Shown one piece after another: positions 33,901 through 46,336 of a stretch of DNA of 64,000 nucleotides. The DNA is from Trachythela sp. YZ-2020. Taxonomy: Eukaryota > Cnidaria > Anthozoa > Malacalcyonacea > Clavulariidae. A program made the translations under genes and the position numbers. Below the pieces are notes generated by a model that did not search any database, was not told where the DNA came from, and saw only the letters and a list, made by a program, of their open reading frames with translations. Within the stretch, counting starts at the first letter, position 1; the number at the start of each line of letters is the position of its first letter. The stretch covers positions 2,294,001 to 2,358,000 of the forward strand of contig JADLSH010000363.1 of the NCBI GenBank assembly GCA_016169945.1. Direction: 5' to 3'.

Positions 33901-36900
33901 CAACCGTCAGATTTCTTGTCTTTCTCAGTTTTCTCCTGGCTTGCATTTTCATCTTCACAGAACTTCTTTGATGATGTCTCACCAAGAGTCTCGTTCTGCT
34001 GGTCATCAGCTTCTTCGCTTAACTTTCTTTTTGGTGCTTTCTGTGGTGAAGTGTGGATGTTTGGTGAAAAAATATCTTCATTTTAATTGTTTTGATTTGT
34101 GAACGAACACGACTGGCCAAAATATATAAGAGTGGTGTTTTTCACAAAACAAAAAATGTCTCAAACTTTTTCAGCTACTTCATGTAGACACAATTAATGC
34201 TTTTACAATGCTGTTAAAATTAATGAAAGAACCAAGAAAGCTTAGAAAAACTACCAAATACCTTCTTTTCTGGACTGCCTTCAGCATTAGTCTTTATATC
34301 AGCAGACACTCCATCTGCATTTACTGGTCGATTTCCAGACTCGTTTTTTAAACCCTCTATATCTACATTCTCATCGGTGTCACTTTTTTTGATGGTACAT
34401 ATCTGTTGGCTTGGTACTGAGTGTGGTAGGTATGCTTGTAGGAAACTGTTTTTCTCCATACATTGGTCACAGATCATCTCGCTGAATTCACCATCCAATG
34501 GTGGAAGGTTACTAAGATGCTATAGCGGTAAAACAGCATTTACTGTAAAGATTATTACAAGTGCACAGGAAAAGGTCTAATAGCCTGTGGAATTTGGGTG
34601 TCCAAATAATTGAATAATAACATACCCTTGAATGGAACCAATCTTCACATGAGATACACTGAATCATTTCATCCTCAATCTAAAATTTTCATTGACACAG
34701 GATTCAATATAATTTTTCCCCTGTCATCCATAATGGATAGAAGCAATTCCAAGTTGATATCCAAATTGAAAAACTGGTATGCTGTATCCAATTTTAATAC
34801 CAGAAAAGAAAATTCTTAAGTTATATCCCAGGCGTTGAAATATTTGCCTTAATAAACGTGCAAATTTCAGTTGACTGACAACGTGTTGCAAGTATTTCTA
34901 ATTTTCAGGCACCCAAAGTGAATATACATATAGGTAAACTAAACTGGGCACTTAAGAGTTTTCAAGAGTTTCAAAACTGACCATACCAGATTGACAAAAT
35001 ATGTGTATATATATTTGTTATCCCTTCATTAAATTATGCATTGCAGTTTAATGGGATATTAAAAAGGCTAGCATAAACAGTAAATTGAATTAAAAATACA
35101 ATCATGACAATTGCCCTTTTGTACAGTAGGTTATTTGATGTCCCTTTTTGTAAAACTAAGCGTTTTTATAACACCTTTGTCATAGCATCAAGTAACCAGT
35201 TTTCATAGGTTACATCTTTACCTTTTTTAACTATATATATTTTAAATGCTTGGTAAGTAAGACAGTTAGTCAAATATTGTAGCTTTTAATGACAAATGTA
35301 ATATTGTAAAGCTTTTCAATATTTCAGAACAATATGTAAAATATGCAATTCAGCCTATGGCTGCAATGTATTTCTATAATAATAATATGATGATGTAGAT
35401 TTTACAGTCCTGGCCGTTTGAGGCATGCAATCGCATGTGCGCACCTCCACACACAACTTAACTGGTCAAGATTCATGTTTTGTCACGCACCTTGTTTGTT
35501 TTGAGAGTATGAAATCGCGCTCCTCATGTATGCCACTTTGCGACTGACGTGAATATGGCGTGCGATATTCCACTTTCCGGCAAAAATGCTCACAGCCAGG
35601 CCGGCATGGGTGGCCCTTAGCCTCATAAAATCTCTTGGCAGCCCTAGTACTATACAAAATTACTATACCTCGTCATCTTGGTCTGGATAAGGTCGATGGC
35701 AAGAACAATAAAGGCCTTTGAAATTCTGATTGTATTTATTAAGTGAGTTTACAGCATCCTTGTTCTAAATAAAATAGAACAATAATTTTGATTTGATTGC
35801 CAAGGGAAACACATTTAAAGTATGTCCACTATGTCATACTCTATGTCATATCACCTTCTGCAGTTTGCATTCAAAGTTAGCAAACGTTTCATTGCCACAG
35901 TCACATTGAAAATTCCTGCAAGTAAAAAGTAAGTATTTCAATAAATCGTGATAATAATTAGCCATTCCAAAGTTTCCTGTCAGTTTCGTTAATGTTTACG
36001 AGGGAAAATCCTGATCACTGACCCAATATATAATAAATTATATGATACCTTTTGGTATAAAGTTCAACCAGTTCATGGCCATCATGACATGATAAGCTAC
36101 AAGCTAAGCAGACGCCTGCTGAATCACTATCGGGTGTAGCCGGTGTACAGGTTAGGCAAGCATATAGTGCCTGACGTTTCACATAACCCTACAGTGTTAA
36201 AATAATATAAAAATAAATGAAATATAATCAGAGGATCAAATAGGTACAACACCCTTTTCTAGATTTCTAAGAGAGTTGATAGGGTTGATTGCTAGACAAG
36301 GAGAAGTCACTGTCATTTATCCAAACTTATGGTTTTTTCAAAACTTATAATAATACACAAGGGGACGTAGGGGGCATCAACAAATAGATTTTGTGCCGGG
36401 TTGTTAACAGGTAGGTAAGAATCTCCAATTATTTAAAGAATAATAATATATATTTAAAGAATAAGAATAATAATATCAATTCTAATTGGCTAAGAGCAGT
36501 GCAATTATTTTTGAAATTGCACACTGTGCAATTACAGCAGTGCAAATTAACAAAACAAGATCAGAGCCTGGAAACGAGGCAAGAAAAATCAACATGGCGG
36601 CGGATATTAGCAATGTAAATTTTCACTTTTTGACGACTTTTTCTACACTTTCAATGGAAAATCGTACGTGAATACAACAATTTAAGTTCAAGGAGCACAT
36701 AGATTGAAAAAGTTTGCTAACAAGCAACAAAAACAATGCTTAAACGGCGTAGGTGAGTGCACAAGTGTTATCAAAGCGTGTAATTTTTTCATGTATATTA
36801 TTAATAAGTAATAGTATGGTTTCGAGTGCAATTTGGAAAAAAAAAAACACTCGTGAGTTTTAAAGACGTCAAAGACGTTTTGATCGTCTTTGAAAACTGT

Positions 36901-37475
36901 TCGTGCATGTTTTTTTTCCAAATTGCACTTAAAACCATACAATTACCCATACTAATTGGGACAAAAATGTCACTCCAATTAGCAAACGTAATTATAAACA
37001 GAAAAATTGCACAGCATGTGTATGCTTCTAAGGGAAAGCAGTGTTCCTTCATGGCCATATTGGCACTTTACACAACACAAAATAGCCCAATGAGTGGTCA
37101 TCTTTATATATTGGGAGCATCGAGTTTAAAGGCAGCACTTTCCTTGCAATAGTAACTCCTAGTTTTAAAACTTGTTGCTCATAAATTTCATCATTTTAAT
37201 GTTTCAAATGTTTTTTTACTTTTGTCCTATTGTTCTACAACTCTGTATGTCTTATTATGCAATGTATAATAATCGTGTAATTGATTGTTAAATTTATAAA
37301 ACACCTATTAAAACACAGAAACCGAAATATTATATACGTAATATACCTTTTCATAAGTGCAATTTTGGTCATCACTGTCGCCAAATACGGCGTTTGCCTC
37401 TGCTTCTAACTCCTTGTCTTCTTCCAACACATCAACCATTGAGACTTCATCGTTTTCAAACTGTTCTGAGGACAT
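30948..37475 (-). CDS. UBR7: UBR7 E3 ubiquitin ligase, complete (433 aa)
   Basis: Ten exons join in phase: 37347-37475, 36049-36188, 35855-35915, 35669-35764, 34626-34679, 34262-34519, 33801-34040, 33160-33328, 32089-32150, 30948-31040. The product is 433 residues (human 425). It starts MSSEQFENDEVSMVDVLEED. The UBR-type zinc finger spans exons 2-3 (CLTCTP, CLACSLSCHDGHELVELYTK, CDCGNETF). The PHD finger follows in exons 4-6 (GLYCSCHRPYP, MIQCISCEDWFHSR, MICDQCMEKNSF). After a variable acidic linker come CTYWKNGWRSKLCVCQTCK, FLMDESDTIIAYEDRGQS and a terminal HYCR. UBR7 is nuclear and acts on chromatin: H2B monoubiquitination and histone-chaperone links are reported in vertebrates. All zinc ligands appear intact. 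Introns carry hAT-like and other MITEs. Confidence 0.97.
31752..32065. mobile_element. TIR element in UBR7 intron, AGGGACTTGTCAGAAATTAC ends
   Basis: Perfect inverted ends AGGGACTTGTCAGAAATTAC and GTAATTTCTGACAAGTCCCT enclose a G-rich interior of repeated GGGAGGGTCA(T) phrases. A frame of about 105 codons inside is an artefact of the G-rich repeat. Confidence 0.8.
32243..32694. mobile_element. hAT-like MITE copy 1, split by another MITE
   Basis: Homologous over most of its length to 33430-33761 (GTGTTGTTTCTTGATATTCA, ATACTCTAGTTTTGTTATTA, CCAGGATCCGATACTTTTTC). Near the middle a second element at 32404-32540, with ends ACTCTTTCGATAATTACGTC and GACGTAATTATCGAAAGAGT, has jumped in. The left tip is truncated. 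Confidence 0.75.
32709..33006. mobile_element. Tigger/pogo-like MITE at a TA site
   Basis: Inverted ends TATAGTAGAATCCCGCTATC and GATAGCAGGGTTCTACTGTA, with TA at both outer edges and internal GTTCGAGATAGC repeats, are typical of short Tc1/mariner-superfamily (pogo/Tigger) derivatives. A similar end (ACAGTAAAGCCCCACATAAA) begins at 63857. Confidence 0.7.
33430..33761. mobile_element. hAT-like MITE copy 2 with target duplication
   Basis: Inverted ends CAGAGGTGGAAAAAGT and ACTTTTTCCACCTCTG. Flanks TCCTTCAT (33422-33429) and TCCTTTAT (33762-33769) match at 7 of 8 bases. In a UBR7 intron. Confidence 0.8.
36480..36945. repeat. foldback sequence in UBR7 intron 1
   Basis: The region 36820-36945 folds back (GGTTTCGAGTGCAATTTGG / CCAAATTGCACTTAAAACC). 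A short frame with AACATGGCGGCGGAT at 36593-36607 looks like repeat content rather than a gene. Confidence 0.5.
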
Positions 37476-38607
37476 TATTTGCCAAGATCGTCCTGATTTT
37501 TAACACAGAAAACCAGCGAAATTTTTGAAACGTGTTGTTTTTGAATGAAAAATTCAAAATGGCGCCAGCGCGCCAAATTTTAATTAGTTTTCATTTTCCT
37601 GCTCGGCCAAGAAGATTTTTGCCTTTTTGGTATTTTTAAATAGTATCCATTAGTATAGGTAGTATATGCGCGCTCGAAGCGCATTTTAGTAAAATTTTTC
37701 GATATTTCAGTGCAGTTTGAATGACGAATACTGCCATTAAATATTGAAGAAATTTTCAATTCTGAATAAGTCCGATTCATTCTTGACGTGTTATGCATTA
37801 ACTCCATTAAGCTAATAACGGAATACAGTGCATGGAACGGCTGACGAATAGAGTACGTGTCGTGAAGTTGTCCGTGTAAGAGAGTCCGTTTTATATAGCG
37901 GTTTGTTGTAAGAATGTATATAAATAGCAAATAGATCTGTCGGAGTGTCGGCTGTGCTGTCGGGAGAAGGGAAACTGTCCGTAATAAAGAGAGACCATAT
38001 TCAGATATGCGTCTTATCACGTGTCCGTGCCACCCACTCGCTGATCAAAGGTTCACCCTTAAAATTTCCGCCATATTTGTAATTGATCAGGAGCACTGAT
38101 GATCAGGAGCGAGAAGCACCTGTCAAAGCAATCAGAGAACGCCAATTAACTACATGCTTGACTTTGATGAGACAAAATTTTAACTATTTGCCGATTCCTG
38201 TCATCCTGTGTATCATTACTTATATGCATGGCCATTTCAGCCCGTTTGGGTGACATTTATACACTAGTATAAGGGTATATGCAGGGACGCCGGACCAATG
38301 GTAGGGCAGGGGGGGGGCAATGCGAATGTAAGGGCAGTCGAGAAAATTTTTCGCTGTCACGCCCTTTCGATGGGATTTTGATGATTTTCAAATTTCAACT
38401 CATTTAATTGTTGTTATTTCTATGTACAAGTGTAATAGATAGTTAGATATAATCGTAATAATGGCAAGCACATTTTTGGAATACCAAGTTAATAATCTAC
38501 TTTAGATGAGAGTTTAGATTTAGATGATTTATTTTCTCTTTGATAATAAAATTATATAAAATTTACAAGTGTTTATTTTGCTACAAGTACGTATACAATA
38601 TTTATAC
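37476..38607. other. UBR7 promoter side and intergenic gap
   Basis: About 1.1 kb between the UBR7 start and the 3' end of the coiled-coil gene. Frames here show no domain. A G run lies near 38310. Promoter elements for UBR7 are expected but none can be named. Confidence 0.4.
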
Positions 38608-41600
38608 CTATACGTTACTTCCTGCAACTGTGCATTTAGTTCCATGACGTAACATGCTAGTCTTCCCTCTACGGGTGCCATCCTTCGTCCCATTTGCTAC
38701 ATTTCCATTTGATGTGACTCTTTCTTCTTGAAGATCAGATTTCCGCTCATTCGAAGCGCTTGAAGACGACAAAAGCTTCGCTAGCGATGACACCATTGGG
38801 TTGGGAGTGAAATCCTTCATTTTTTCTTCGTATCTTCTCAAAGCTTTCAAACAAGCCTTTCGTTCACTCTTCAGCAGAGCAATCTGCTTCTCCAACAGCC
38901 GTATGTGTGATTCTTTAAAATAAAACTCGTTCTCGATTCGTTCTTTTTCTTTGAGGCACTTCAAAAGCTCTAAATTCGCTTTACTGTCATCGGTTGCATT
39001 CGCACTCATTTTGTTTCCACCAAAACTAGAACGTTCCCCTTGTAATATGTCCATATATTCACGACTCGATTTGCCTAGATTATCCAATCGCTCCTCTAGA
39101 TCAATAGATTCTTGTATGCCAAGCACAAGCTGTTCTTTGCATTGCACTAAATCAATAACAACTGCAAGTTGCTTTTCGCTAAGCAGGGCGGAATTTGATT
39201 CAACTACTTTACCCAGACCTGACTCGTTTTCGCTTTTCCGTTTCATAAAACCCAACAAGCCGTTTCCTCTCGATTTTTTGCACGTTTTCTGCTCAGGAGG
39301 CTCGACGATCCGGCGTTTCTCGTTGCCAAAGAGAGCTTCGTGGATTTGGATTTGGACTTCGAAGGCTTCTGTACGCTTCTTGTCCAGTGTGGCCTTCAGT
39401 AAGCTTATGTTGTACTCGTTATATGCAAGCTTTTCCTTTATAAACTTGTTCGTCTGCTCGAGGGATTTCATAGGTATAGGTTCACTGGAAGGGATGCTAG
39501 AAAACAGTGATAAAAATAAATAAATTTAAAGCGCGGTTGATTTCTTATTGGTCCGGTGGAAGTTACTGCAGAAGCGGCCGAAACCTAAACTAAACTAACT
39601 TACAATTCATACATGGATTGCTCAGTCAGTTCTAAACTGTAAAGTGTTACTATACAGGACTAGAAAACACAAATTAAAAAGTCTTTAATTATACTGAATA
39701 GCTCTATCATTTCTAAACTGTCTCCTCTCAGTAGAAGTAGTGGAGAAGGTGTTATTGCCTTATTGGTCCAGTGTTACTACAGGAGGAAAGCTGAACTATA
39801 AACTAACTGGATAGCTCTATCAGTTAATTCTAAATTGTCCTCTCTAAGCGCCAAATAAGGATCATTCATTTGGAGGAGGATTGAGGAAACCGGGGTACCT
39901 GGAGAAAACCTGTGATGTTTGATAGAGCAAGACTGGAAGCATTCTCTTCACGTACGAAATAGCCGTAACTATATTGAGACAAGACGCCTGCTGAGGCGTT
40001 CACGCTGGCCCCGGGTAGCAAAAAGCATAAACTATAGTTTGGATTATAACAAAGAAGGGGTGTGGGCATGCAGGAGGTTGGTTCCCCTGTGTGATAAAAA
40101 CTTTGGTCGCGGTATGCCAGTTCCGAGTCACGCCTTGGTTTATACCAAGAGCAGGAAAGCCGTTACTTGAACAACACTGATCTTTGGAAGGTTTAGTTAA
40201 CACCCCACCCCCTATCCGGAGAACCACACCAACTTTAAGAAAATTAAACATTGTTTAATACGTATCGCCTGTTCCATTTTCAATCGCGCAGGCGATTTCG
40301 TAATCATAAGTGGCTATGTACGGGTAATTCAAGTTTGCGACACCGGCAACACCAAGAAGAAAAAATCCCCATTTTAGGACACTGATCCTCTTCGAGAGCA
40401 GTGTAAAAATACATATTGCAGGAATCGAACTCGGATCGCAAGACACATGCATTAACACGTGCCAGTGTAGGTAGCGTCTATACAATAAGCTTCGGGTCTT
40501 AAGTATCAATTTACCAAATACAACAAGAACGTCGAAGTTCTTGTTGTATTTTTCAACTAATAAGATTAGAACTGATCATCTTAATATGGTCTTTTAAAGT
40601 TGCCTCTTATCTGCTCAAATATTGATTCGATACATTACATACGTTGACATCAATACACTTGCTCGTAATATAGCTATAGTGATTAAACATCTATCTCTAT
40701 CTCAAGCTAGGGTACTCATCAGTGGTAGGGTACTGCCAGTTAATGGGTTAACCATTGTTCTACCAACACTACATGCATCAATGAGTCCTAATAAAACTAC
40801 AAAATGTGGACCGATGTTTGAGAGGTGGGGGGACGCCATACTCAATTTTTCATCCCCAGAATTTTAACTTCACGCTACCTTATATCGGTATTCATCGGAT
40901 TTCCAGCGAAACTTTTGAGTCGTTGAAACATCGCGTTGATTAAGTTGATCCCGTCGTGTACTCCCACGCGCTGGGTGCGCAGCCCTTCTTTCTGCTTTTC
41001 GAGCAACACGCTATACTTTTCGAGCTCCCGATTAATACATTTCATCTCACGTATGCCGACAACACGTTCTTCTAATTCGCGCATGATATGTGAATATCCG
41101 CTAACCAATTCTTTGTAGTTCTCCAACGATTTTTCTTGCTTGCTTCGCTCTAACTTCAGCGAATTATTTTCCCCTTTCAATTTTTCTAATTCTTTACCCA
41201 TATTTTCGATCACCTTATTATCCACTTGACAATTCAAGCCCATCCCTTCAATTAGTTTCTCCCCAGAGGCTTTCGAGTTTTCGAGCGATTCCATGCAACG
41301 AGCTAATAGAGGAATATTTTCCAAAAATTGTTTTCTTGCAGCCTGATCTTCATAGCAGCCACAATCACAATACAATGTTTGAAAAAGCAGTTCTACATTC
41401 AAATCACCTTGGACTTTCAACTCTGAGATCTTTTTTAAGCAAAAACCATCTCTTGTTATTCTCGCAATAAACTCATTTAGCTTACAAGATTGTTCGCTAG
41501 CTTCGCGTGCACCTGTTGGTATAGCATGATCCTTTACCCCTTCTATTTTTTTCATTTTACTTTCTACCGAGCTTTGGCATACATTTGTTTGATCTTTCTC

Positions 41601-44600
41601 AGTGTTTATGACCATTCCTTCCAAATTCTCCGCAACTTTTTGGAGTTTCTGTTGTCCGCTTTGAGCATTCTTCTCATTCTTTGCATTCAACAACAAAGCC
41701 TTGTAATCAATGCCAAGGTTTTTCAGTACCATTTCAATGTTCTGTTTTTCGCGTAGGGCTATTTCACTTTCCCTCTTGGCAGAACGGACGTTCGCTTTGA
41801 ACTCTTCCAAACGAGCTTTAAAAGTTTGCGACGCGTTCTTAGCTCTGACCGCTTCTGTTTTTAAAGTCTCTTTATCTCGCTTGAGCTTCGTCTTTTCCTT
41901 AATGAGTGCTATATTCTGTTTGTTTGCTTCAACGACTTGTTCTTTTAAAAGCCTTTTATCGTTGGTCACTTTCGTTAACGTTCTGGTTTGGCTTTCAATT
42001 TCATCCCGAAGTTGTTTAACGGTGATTTCTAAAGCAATAGACTTGTCCGAAAGAGTTATGACATCTTGTTTCAGTTGTTTTAATAGTTGGAGTACGTTTT
42101 TAGTCTTGTGGATTTCGGGTTTCATTTTACCAGAGTTTAATCGCAAGGCTGTGTATAATGTTATATTGATCTCTTGTGATTCGGTTAGAATTTTTGCCAA
42201 AAACAATCCGTGATTTTTTGCCAATTCTTTGAACGTGTTCTCGTGTTTTATTTTGGCGAATTCAAGCTCATCTTCTTTAGATATAAGCTGGCTTTTTAGA
42301 TGGTCTAATTCAATATACGACGCTTTCTCTTCGCCCTCTTTCCACTGTGATAACTCATCGCAAATCATCTTTAAAGATGTCGCATGTTCTTTTAAAGTGG
42401 CTATCTCGTCCTCCTTAGTTTTGATATCATCCAGTAGATCTGACTTTTCACGTTGTGAGAGGTCGTTGTCAGTCTTAAGCTGTTTTAACGACTGCTCCAT
42501 CGCTTCTGACTTTTCTAGTTGTGCATTTAGTTCAAGCTCGAACGTCGCGACGTCTTTCGCTAATTTCTAAAGAAAGGCAATGGAATGTAAAGTTAACAAT
42601 CTGGGGCCAGTTGTATAAACAGTAGTTAAAGTTAACTATATTAGTCTAATCAGAATCGCCTATTTTAGACTTTCTTATAATTTTTACATGAATACTTGAC
42701 TGTATATGAGGTATTCGGCTCGTCCAAGTGACGTCACAACCAGTTATACGTTCGGCTTCCGTCACTTTAGGAGGCAAATTTCACCATTCCCATTGGACAA
42801 ATTCAAGATAATTAAACTTAATTAAAATGAAATCCAACATGCTGACATTAATCATACGCCAAATTTCCTTAATAACTCGAGTTCTAGACATGTTAAAACA
42901 ACAAATACACCAAAATACTCCTTGTTGTTCAAGGATTCTAGCGACCGACATAGCTTGTCTTATGGCTCTCAGTTTTTCGCAAGGTATGCACGATAATGCC
43001 ACCTAAAATAGGGAAAATTTAGCATGACGTAATATTTTCGCGTGACTACACGAGCCAAATGAGTGCCCTCTAGTTAAATATCTAAAGCTCTCTCGTAGAG
43101 AGCTAATTATATCATTCAATACGAGTACGACTTCAAGTGCAAGGTTGAAATCGCATTCAAATGTAGAGCTCATAATATCTCGAGTTAAATATAGCTATTT
43201 TATTATTGCTTTTTTCCTACCTCGTGTTCAATAAACAGGTTTTCCTTGATCATTCTTTGCTCAAAATCCAAGACAAAATCCTCCGTAATGAGATCTTGAT
43301 ATGTTTCATCCTGCGAGATAGCCGAGTCGCTTCCTTTGGTCAATTCGATGCTTATGTCCTCTCCAGTGCACTGGGCGAGCTCTGCACACTCGACACTGGA
43401 CGAACATGTTGTACTGGACGGCGACTTTGAGACACTGGTTGTCGATTTAGCGTCGAGATCTGTCGTCGAATGCTCGTTGGTGTTTTCTGGTTGAATAACT
43501 AGATGGGTAAATAAAAGGAACGATAAAATAAGAGAACGTTTCAGGGATTGATAGCCCTAATGGCCTAACGCATGTTTACGATCGTTATCACCCATTTGTG
43601 TTTTCGGATAACTCACATGGTTAGTTACCACTTAAAAACATGAATATTCATATATTCAGTGACGACACATGCAACTCGCCTGGCTTCCGCCAATTTGGGT
43701 AGCAAATTCCACTGGGCAAATTCAAACTAACTAAAATGTAATCCAAAATGGCTGACATTATTACGTACGCCAAATTTCCTTAATAACTCGAGTTCTAGAC
43801 ATCACGCTAAAACAACAAACTATACACCAAAATACTCCTCTTTGTTCAAGGACTCTGGCGAGATATAGCTTGTTTTATAACTCTCCGTATTTCGTAAGAT
43901 ATAGGCGAAAACGGCACTTCGATGAAATCCACGATAATGCCACCAAAAATGGCGTGACGTAATATTCGCGTGAGTGAATTGAGGAACGCGCGTATCCCCA
44001 AACCCCACAACTCCACACTGGGAAAGCCACGATTATCTATGTCTTTCGATCTGGATCAATATATGTCGGCATCAAGAGAACGTCGGTTTCTGGATCAAGA
44101 GAACGTCGAGTTTGAGGCGGCACTTTTCTTGCGATAGAAACTCCAACTTTATCATTTTTGGAAACTTAAAACTCATACAGTATTTATCCAGATGTGAGCG
44201 CACTTTGTACACTTCCATTAAAGCTCCGGTCAAACGAGGAGGAGAGTTGATGAGAGTTGCAACTCTCGCTCGCGTTTGTTCGCCGACTCGCATCGACTCT
44301 CGTGCACTCTCATCAACCTTGAGCTGGTGTGAGAGCCAAATAGCCAATAGGAGTTTTTGCTACCCGAAGTAATATCCAGTCAACTCTCATCAACTATCAT
44401 GCAACTCGAACTCTCATCGACTTTCATGCACTCTCATCAACTCTCATCAACTTTGAGCTGCTTCAAATTTGATGAGAGTTGATGAGTGAGTTGATGAGAG
44501 TTGATGAGAGTTGATGAGAGTTGATGAGAGTTGATGAGAGTTGATGAGAGTTTTAGCTAATCGTGGTAACTATATCCAGTCAACTCTCATCAACTCTCAT

Positions 44601-45811
44601 GCTTGCCTATGAAAACTCTCGCTTGCCAACTCATCAACTCTCATCCTCGTTTCACCAGGCATTAATACATGTATCTACCATGGGGGCAACCAAGAAGAAA
44701 CTTCTTCTTGCCCATGATAATTTTAACTGCCCTAATTGGCAAGCGTTACGTTAACCATTGATTACTGAAGTATCTACCTTTACGTTTCCGAGTTCTTCGT
44801 CTTCTTCGCCTTTTCTTTTTAGTAGCATCTGCAACTGTTGGATAATTTGCAGAGTCATCTGAATTTGATTCGGAATCTTTCACCATAGGCTCAGAAGAGA
44901 CGCTGCTCTCCGAAACTTTGCCGGCGGGAGCCGAACCTAGGTCCACCACTGCTGCGTTAGTGTCATTTTCATTCTTGTTAACCGTATCAATTGATAACAA
45001 GGCTTTGAGAACTTTCTCCGCCTGTAAGCATTCCTCGTCTTGAACCTGTGTATCTAAGATAAGATATAACAACAGTTAGGCCTGGGAAACTAGCTGGGAA
45101 ACATTGTTGTGACAATAGACAGATTTAGATGAAAATATTGATGTTTCCTAAATATTTCCCTGTTTTCCCACCATCGAAAACCGTGTTGCGGAAAGAGAAT
45201 TTCCTTTCCAAAAAGTGTAGATATTTGAAAGAAAGAAAGAAAGAAAGAAACTATTAAAACACACTTCAATACCTGGAGAATGTACATGGATTGTTTATAA
45301 ATGCTTTTTGGCAAAGTTAAATAAATAAATAAATAAATGAATAGTTATATAACTATAAGCAAGCAAGCAGGCGCAGTAAGCAAGCTTCAGCCATGCATGG
45401 TTAATAAAGTTATACGAGAGTTTCCATTCGGTTAAAATAAATTGTAGTTCATTTTGCAGTTTTCATTGAAAAACTGATGTTGAAAGTTTTCTAGAACTGG
45501 CTACATTTTTAAGACCTCCACGCGAAAAGGCCAAAACTTCAGCGAAAAATCAGAAATATTTGAAAATAAAAAACTCAATTGTAATTATAATAGTTTGTTT
45601 TCAGTCCTATCAAGCGAAATACGAAAAGAATATTTAGCTCACCGGCTCTTGTCGTTTCTGTTACTGCGTTCTTCCGGGAAATTTCCAATTGTTTTTCGTC
45701 GAGGCAATCTGTCATCGAATTCGATTCATTTTCAGTTGGAAAGTTTTTTCGGTTGCTTTGTGGTATTTCCAAATTACTAGAAATCTTCAACAAGGGAGAA
45801 CTGTTTGCCAT
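38608..45811 (-). CDS. large coiled-coil protein of unknown family (1099 aa), complete
   Basis: Five exons join in phase: 45643-45811, 44778-45053, 43221-43498, 40879-42566, 38608-39496. The start MANSSPLLKISSNLEI is the first ATG after a 5' UTR acceptor at 45843-45844. Residues 1-134 are polar and disordered. A polybasic block KKKRRRRRRTRKRK (135-148) is a likely nuclear or nucleic-acid-binding signal. A Ser/Thr-rich stretch follows to about 210. From about 225 to beyond 1000 the protein is largely heptad-like coiled coil (for example KSDLLDDIKTKEDEIATLKE), broken by a Cys cluster CDCGC near residue 620 and a basic CKKSRGNGLLGFMKRKS segment in the last exon. A stop in frame just past 40879 ends a longer unspliced reading, but the AG-GTAGCG donor and downstream acceptor restore the frame. 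Possibly a centrosomal, ciliary or nuclear scaffold; family not recognised. Confidence 0.83.
39500..40878 (-). other. last intron of the coiled-coil gene
   Basis: Contains an inverted ACAACAAGAAC/GTTCTTGTTG motif at 40517-40548, related to the element at 4590-5169, and a fragment of the CCATTAGCTGGCA repeat near 40700-40760. No gene. Confidence 0.5.
42600..43200. repeat. intronic repeat pair in the coiled-coil gene
   Basis: Sequence at about 42770-43060 (GGACAAATTCAAGATAATTA, CAAATTTCCTTAATAACTCG) is repeated at about 43690-43990 in the next intron. It encodes no recognisable domain. A GGGGCCAGTTGT MITE fragment starts at 42603. Confidence 0.55.
44222..44663. mobile_element. GATGAGAGTTGATG MITE, copy 2
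   Basis: Inverted ends CTCCGGTCAAACGAGGAGGA and CTCTCATCCTCGTTTCACC. The interior is made of direct and inverted GATGAGAGTTGA units, with seven perfect 12 bp units near 44472-44552. It lies in an intron of the coiled-coil gene. Confidence 0.75.
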
Positions 45812-46336
45812 TTGGTTGAGTTTTATAAACTTTAATGTCGGTCTGAAAAAAACGTTAATAGATTGTTTAAAAGCTACTGCTTCATCAAAATCCTTTTGCA
45901 CTTAAAAATGTTTTTGTTTGTTTGGTTACCAAGACAACACCGTTATTAATTGATGTCGCAATTACGGCTAATTGGCTAGATGGCAACGTCATGCGATGGC
46001 GTCAGAAAGCCGTTGCTAGCCGAGTAGCCGACAGCACAAGTTCGAGTCCACATATATATATAAACGAATGAGCAGCATGTTAGATCATACTTTTTCCTTC
46101 TGCTATTAAAGAAAAACAATAATTAGGAAAACCGTTTGCATTTTGCATTTGTTGCGGCTCAATATTGCGGGCTAATCAGAATATATTTGAATTGTATGCG
46201 CATTTCGCACACGGTTCAATTTTGGAGCCTGAGTCGAGGTACTATAAAATCCAAGATGGCGGACTCGAAAACAGTAAAAGATCGTAAATTTCACTAATTT
46301 TAGCAAAAAATCGCTGCATATCGATTGACATTGATA
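45812..46336. promoter_or_regulatory. bidirectional promoter region, coiled-coil gene and ANGEL
   Basis: About 525 bp separate the two start codons of divergent genes. CCAAGATGGCGGAC (46251-46264), a YY1-type element often found just after transcription starts, lies 73 bp before the ANGEL ATG and points in its direction. The minus-strand gene has a 5' UTR acceptor at 45843-45844. Confidence 0.55.

Noticed and set aside
33779..34006. Basic 75-codon minus-strand frame.
   Set aside because: Shadow of UBR7 exon 33801-34040 in another frame.
36486..36671. 61-codon plus frame including MAADISNVNF.
   Set aside because: Lies in a UBR7 intron within repeat-like sequence; no downstream exon or domain.
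46325..46336. In-frame start upstream of the ANGEL ATG.
   Set aside because: The codon at 46325 is TTG; the first ATG is 46337.
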